DNA from: Gymnorhina tibicen
Taxonomy: Eukaryota; Chordata; Aves; Passeriformes; Artamidae
Assembly (NCBI GenBank): GCA_013399875.1
Contig: VXAZ01007727.1
Coordinates: 908,956 to 972,955, forward strand
Direction: 5' to 3'
DNA: 64,000 nucleotides
Below, in pieces: positions 60,801 through 64,000 of this stretch. Positions within the stretch are counted from its first letter, which is position 1; the number at the start of each line of letters is the position of its first letter. The position numbers were made by a program, and so were the translations under genes. The notes beneath the pieces are model-generated. The model was not told where the DNA came from, ran no database searches, and worked only from the letters and a program-made list of their open reading frames with translations.

Positions 60801-63133
60801 CCCCTCTTTTCCTCTTCCAGCAGCAATTCACTGCTGGAATCACACACGGATTGCAGTGGGGACAATCAAAGTGTTTGCGCAACTGCATCCTCAACCAGAA
60901 CGTGAACCAGATCTGACTGAAAAATGATCCAGCAGAAAGTACTTATTTCTCAACTAATCACTTCTCCAATCTGGTTCACTTCATGGCCAGATGGAAATTT
61001 CGGCTGTCAGTAGGACAGAGTAGGAATGAATTGCTCCAAGGAGGGGAAGCAAATGTTGAAGCCTGGCATTACCACCAAAAAGGTTCTTACTGATTTATAC
61101 ACTAACATCCATTTTAGGCAAATTAAAAGATTTAACTGTAAATAATAAAGTAATTTCATGTGCAACTTGTCATATATATAAGAGATATAATGAGGTCAAA
61201 ATTCAGTATTTAATTTGTAACAGAGAAGCCCAATCTCTTTTAAAATCCAAACCAGGGTAGCAACTTGTGGGTCCATAACTTGCTTAAATCTTTTAATACG
61301 TTTGATGTCTTTATTTTGAAATGGTGGAGATAATCAGGAATCTTTTTCCCAGTACATATATCATTCATAAGCTGACAGCAAAACTAAACAAATAAGAAAA
61401 ACATGAAAAAAAACACTGTAAAGATACCTTTGATGTTCCCATAGCAGCAGATGTGAAGTACTTTGGCTTATAAGCAGCTATGTTCACTTCTGAGGCTACA
61501 TCTTTTGGCTTATCATCAAATGTAACATTATCTGGAATAAATCTTAAAGGCAAATAAAACATGTTATTCTTCAAATACATTGGGAAATTGCATAATATAC
61601 ACAGTCTAAGCTTTCATGAGTATGGTACATCAGCATGAAAGAATTAGCTAAAATAAAAACGGGGTAAGCCTGAAAAGGGTACAAAAGAAATGGACAAGTA
61701 CTCCCCACATGTAAGATTCATTGCCTGGCTTCTGCAGATCTGTTCCACAGGTTTTCAGTGTGTAACAACACCCTGTTTGGGAAGTATTTCAATTTTCAGT
61801 CTGGTATAAACAGGGTCCCGGGTGGTTTTTTGCGTGGTTTTCTTTGTTTTAAGAACCATCTTTTCCGAAAGTTTAATATTAAAAATTAAAAAGAAAAAAG
61901 CGAATAAAAGAGGATTTGGAAACAGATGAATAAGAAATCCCAAACCTTTTAGGAAAGCCTGGTACATCTTGAAAATTATAATTAGTAAGGAAAAAAAAAA
62001 GTTAAAAAGACCAAAGTCACAAGTAACAATTGAAGAACTTAGTTTATAAAAACCAAAAACCTTGGTATACCACATGAGAAATTACTTGTGATTTTTTTTA
62101 AATCTTTGCAAATACAAGCTGATAAATAGTATTCTACATTAAAATTTAACAAAGCAGAAGATTAGGAAAATCATAGGAGAATTTCAAACAGCTGTGTTTG
62201 TTGTAAAACATTATCAGAGTTTAAAATGATGAAAAGTTACATGGTCACTTAGCAAAGATGTCTTTTCCAAAATGGTTCAAAGCAAATTAACTAAGTTCCT
62301 CTAGAAAATGATTCAAAGCAAAAAAACCTTGACTTTCACTGATTTCCAAGAATGTCCATAACAGAGGCCCCAGCAGGCAAACAGAGCTTCTGTCACAACT
62401 TTCTATGATTTAGTAACTTTTCTGCTTAGACTGAAAGATTTTTTTTGCAACAAAAGGAAATACTAACAATAAAGCAAACCACAATTTAAAATCCTTTTTT
62501 CCCCAAACATGACTTTTGAAATATTAGAGCATCCAGCTCATTCACAAGGGCTAACATATCTATTGCAGCTTTGTGACAACACATAATCTTGCCCTGTGGT
62601 AAGGAATCCCGAAAAAGAGCCACTTCTGGACCCTTGGGGAGAGAAAAAGAAAAAAGCAACAGTGCATTGCTTTGTTTTCTGAATCCTATCACTTTACTTA
62701 ATTGTACCAAAAGCTTGAAGATGTAATCAGAACATTTTATCTGGCTTTACTGAAAATAATCTCTCTAAGCAAAGATCTTCTTGAACTTCCCATATTACAA
62801 TAAAAATGGTCGAAAAGAAGAACCAAAGGGAAACCTAACAACTCACTGGATGCCCAATTTATCTTCATATCTTGTTTTGGTTACAGAATAAAGTCAATGT
62901 AGTTTACTCCAAATTATTATAAACTGCCTTTAATTCACCCTCCCTGGCCCAACATGTAAAAATATCCCCAGTGGAGTTACCTCAGGTCTATGAAAGAACA
63001 GCTACTTTCAAATTCCAGTCCATCACATTCCTCATAAATTTTATTGGCTGTTCCAGGAGAATCACATTCTACAACTGCATAGAAGTATTTCAGTCGCTTA
63101 AACTGGTATTCCCGCAGTTTTTCCCTATAAATC
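39542..63133 (-). CDS. ESF1: ESF1, nucleolar pre-rRNA processing protein, 3' half: last nine coding exons
   Basis: ESF1 (ABTAP) is a nucleolar protein. Its yeast homologue is needed for early cleavages of pre-rRNA that yield 18S rRNA in the small-subunit processome. Nine minus-strand exons (62981-63133, 61428-61542, 60313-60451, 53607-53768, 46860-46981, 45613-45703, 40815-40876, 39993-40139, 39542-39841) splice in consistent phase. They encode the C-terminal 429 residues and match human ESF1 from W-SREKLR to the end. Visible parts in order are the end of the RRM-like domain ([18 protein letters not shown]), the [15 protein letters not shown] and [10 protein letters not shown] blocks, an acidic Glu/Gln run, [18 protein letters not shown], long Lys/Glu coiled-coil-like stretches, and the C-terminal NUC153 motif ([20 protein letters not shown]), ending in a basic tail. 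The N-terminal half lies right of the window. Identification is from remembered human sequence. Confidence 0.97.
39842..39992 (-). other. ESF1: ESF1 short intron
   Basis: A 151-base intron between the last two coding exons, with nothing unusual. Confidence 0.9.
39993..40139 (-). CDS. ESF1: ESF1 exon, [13 protein letters not shown]
   Basis: 147 bases, 49 codons, phase 0 at both ends: [49 protein letters not shown]. The acceptor is CTAACAG and the donor CAG|GTAATT. Confidence 0.96.
40140..40814 (-). other. ESF1: ESF1 intron
   Basis: About 675 bases, very AT-rich, with nothing recognised. Confidence 0.9.
40815..40876 (-). CDS. ESF1: ESF1 exon, [20 protein letters not shown]
   Basis: 62 bases, completing Gly and encoding exactly 20 residues. 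The start is set by matching human GINKKS: acceptor CACTTAG|GTTTAAAG. The donor is AAG|GTAGAG. A pair of hairpins lies 70-140 bases upstream in the preceding intron. Confidence 0.92.
40946..41011. repeat. Two adjacent perfect hairpins
   Basis: Hairpin 1 has 13-base arms TAGAATTTCTAAG (40946-40958) and CTTAGAAATTCTA (40964-40976) with a five-base loop. Hairpin 2 has AGTGCAAG (40990-40997) and CTTGCACT (41004-41011). The short palindrome AGAATTCT lies between them. On the transcribed strand they lie just upstream of the branch-point region of the 62-base ESF1 exon. Confidence 0.85.
43432..43468. repeat. Direct and inverted short repeats
   Basis: AAAGCAAGTAC occurs at 43432-43442 and again at 43458-43468. 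The stretch between contains the near-complement GTACTTTGCTTTAC, so the element can also fold as a hairpin with GTAAAGCAAGTAC. Confidence 0.7.
45613..45703 (-). CDS. ESF1: ESF1 exon, [17 protein letters not shown]
   Basis: 91 bases encoding [20 protein letters not shown] then [10 protein letters not shown] and one base of Gly. The acceptor is TTACAG and the donor ACAG|GTCAGT. Confidence 0.95.
45704..46859 (-). other. ESF1: ESF1 intron
   Basis: About 1.2 kb of AT-rich intron, with a T-run near 46370 and nothing else recognised. Confidence 0.9.
46860..46981 (-). CDS. ESF1: ESF1 exon, [17 protein letters not shown]
   Basis: 122 bases, completing Gly and encoding [40 protein letters not shown]. 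The lysine-rich end is a likely nucleolar localisation signal. The acceptor is CCTAG and the donor AAAG|GTAATG. Confidence 0.96.
46982..53606 (-). other. ESF1: ESF1 intron
   Basis: About 6.6 kb, largely AT-rich, with a short GC-richer patch at about 49945-50060. No exon, RNA gene or clear transposon was identified; open frames up to 123 codons appear to be chance. Confidence 0.8.
53607..53768 (-). CDS. ESF1: ESF1 exon, [18 protein letters not shown]
   Basis: 162 bases, completing a codon read here as Asp/Gly-start [20 protein letters not shown] and continuing through [20 protein letters not shown] to MEIKWVP. The acceptor is CTCCTAG and the donor CCAG|GTAAGG. This spacer is the least conserved part relative to human. 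Confidence 0.95.
54557..55600 (-). mobile_element. CR1 LINE, internally deleted, minus orientation
   Basis: The plus strand begins with the reverse complement of the CR1 3' end (CATAGAATCACAGAATCATT, then GGTTGGAAAAGACC). After about 180 bases, at about 54730-54745, it jumps to the upstream reverse-transcriptase region (CCCTCATTCACTAAG, CTGTACGTGCCACACGATGG, GGTGGATCCCATCTGGCCCC). On the minus strand 55584-55315 encodes a recognisable CR1 ORF2 piece, [20 protein letters not shown] and [18 protein letters not shown]. Roughly 1 kb of the central and C-terminal RT is missing compared with the usual CR1. It is inactive. Confidence 0.92.
58240..58381 (+). repeat. CR1 LINE 3' end
   Basis: It ends GGGTCCTTTCCAACTCAGGA, TATTCTGTGATTCCATGATT, the CR1 subfamily tail with terminal ATTCTATG-type repeats. 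The 5' limit is uncertain, and homology may reach back to about 58165. Confidence 0.75.
60066..60157 (+). repeat. CR1 LINE 3' end
   Basis: GTCCAGTGGAAGGTGTCTCT, GGCAGGGTGTTGGAGCTAGA, TGGTCTTTAAGGTCCTTTCC, then a damaged terminal repeat. This is standard CR1 tail, 5' truncated, and ends about 155 bases downstream of nothing but intron, close to the 60313 splice donor of ESF1. Confidence 0.85.
60313..60451 (-). CDS. ESF1: ESF1 exon, [13 protein letters not shown] to acidic run
   Basis: 139 bases encoding [39 protein letters not shown] and an EEEEQQQ run, ending one base into a Gly codon. The donor is CAAG|GTACTT. Confidence 0.96.
60452..61427 (-). other. ESF1: ESF1 intron
   Basis: Just under 1 kb; nothing recognised. 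Confidence 0.9.
61428..61542 (-). CDS. ESF1: ESF1 exon, [10 protein letters not shown] to AAMGTSK
   Basis: 115 bases, completing Arg and encoding 38 residues including [19 protein letters not shown]. The acceptor is CTTTAAG and the donor AAAG|GTATC. It ends in phase 0. Confidence 0.96.
61543..62980 (-). other. ESF1: ESF1 intron
   Basis: About 1.4 kb of AT-rich intron; nothing recognised. Confidence 0.9.
62981..63133 (-). CDS. ESF1: ESF1 exon encoding end of the RRM-like domain
   Basis: 153 bases, completing a Trp codon and encoding [20 protein letters not shown] then [20 protein letters not shown] and SSCSFIDL plus two bases of Arg. The acceptor is TTTGCAG and the donor AG|GTAACT. It is the most 5' ESF1 exon in the window. 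Confidence 0.95.
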
Positions 63134-64000
63134 CTGCAAAAGTGGAGAAAACACCAGTCAGGTGAGCTGGCTTTAACACCTTTTTATTTGCAAAATATTC
63201 TTACTCAACTCATTAAAAACATGCGCCAACCAACCACTCTCCTACTCTTATAAGATTAGCTATTAAACAGCACGAAGTTCCACCAGTATTCAGTTTTGCT
63301 CAAGTAAAAAGACCATTTCACACAGTTTTATTAAGTGTAAAATTGGTATATGACTCCACTGAAAGACATCACAGGGATGAGGTTCTGTGAATCTGAAGGG
63401 CACAGGTACCACTGAGATACCTCTGGGATAACCTGGATTTCTGTTTATTGGATTCCAGATGCTCTCAAGCCCACTGAGCAGTAAATCTAACACTTCAGGA
63501 TGCACCTTGATGCACACAGTGAAGGTGACCTCAGAACGCGCTCTACGTCAATCTCACACTCCCCTGATGCATTAGAGAATGTCTTCAAAGGGATCTGCCC
63601 TTATTTCAGAAGCATTATATAAATATGGCCCCAATCAAGCTGCCAAACATCTGGAAATTCTGGAAAAATATCAAAGCAAAACCTTTAACGGAAGTTAAAA
63701 AAAGGCAAAAAAGACACGCCTGAAGAAGTCAGGACAATGGTAGGACTGAGGCGCTCAGCCTAGGAAGCCAAGGCTGTTGCTGCTGGCACTCAAGAAATCT
63801 CAGCCTGTGAACTCCTGGACTAAGTTAAGGCCCCTGCTGATTCACAGATAAGAATTTTGACAGTGAGCACTAAAGGGAGTTTACTGCACAAATGGCAAAT
63901 TGTAGAGAAGAAATGCTGTTTTTTAAGCTCCCCACGTATTTGTTCCATTGATTATTCCAATGAGCTACATCATAAAATTTTGAATCACATCAACAAGCAA
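63134..64000 (-). other. ESF1: ESF1 intron (3' part; continues right of the window)
   Basis: No further ESF1 exon was found up to the window edge, so the preceding exon lies beyond 64000. Confidence 0.75.

Noticed and set aside
1..64000. tRNA, rRNA, snoRNA, CRISPR or bacterial-type elements
   Set aside because: None recognised by eye; the window is vertebrate nuclear DNA and bacterial features are not expected.

Overview
The window looks like avian nuclear DNA. It carries vertebrate split genes with GT-AG introns, several CR1 LINE fragments (the dominant retrotransposon of birds and other reptiles), an AT-rich background broken by a few CpG-rich islands, and one assembly gap (33 N at 27305-27337). 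The gene order fits the vertebrate TASP1-ESF1 block (human 20p12.1), with both genes on the minus strand. The species cannot be fixed from sequence alone. Most ORFs longer than 60 codons here are chance or intronic; the coding annotation below was built by reading exons and splice sites and comparing them with remembered human proteins.

Layout from low to high coordinate, all genes on the minus strand. (1) 1-24712: 5' part of TASP1 (taspase 1), six coding exons giving residues 1-187. The catalytic threonine and the rest of the protein lie left of position 1. (2) About 27045-27540: a CpG island with CRE, ETS and CCAAT motifs and the N gap, the likely TASP1 promoter, followed by an AT-rich degenerate tandem repeat (27565-27905). 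(3) 28842-29689: an unrecognised but convincing two-exon gene for a 164-residue single-pass membrane protein, with a CRE-like site and an X-box-like site just upstream. (4) 29881-31430: a second, diverged copy of the 26543-27290 segment including the CpG island, split by a CR1 fragment. (5) 31440-39220: an intergenic stretch with a CR1 tail and a long minus-strand reading frame broken by two clustered stops (33630-34313). (6) 39222-63133: the 3' half of ESF1, nine coding exons ending in the stop at 39542, with a canonical poly(A) signal at 39222-39227. The upstream ESF1 exons lie beyond 64000.

The two recognised genes have unrelated housekeeping roles: TASP1 is a nuclear threonine endopeptidase that processes MLL-type regulators and TFIIA, and ESF1 is a nucleolar factor for 18S rRNA maturation. 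The most interesting part is 26.5-31.4 kb, where a promoter-bearing segment exists twice and flanks a compact GC-rich gene that I cannot assign to any family and whose promoter motifs suggest spermatid or ciliated-cell expression.
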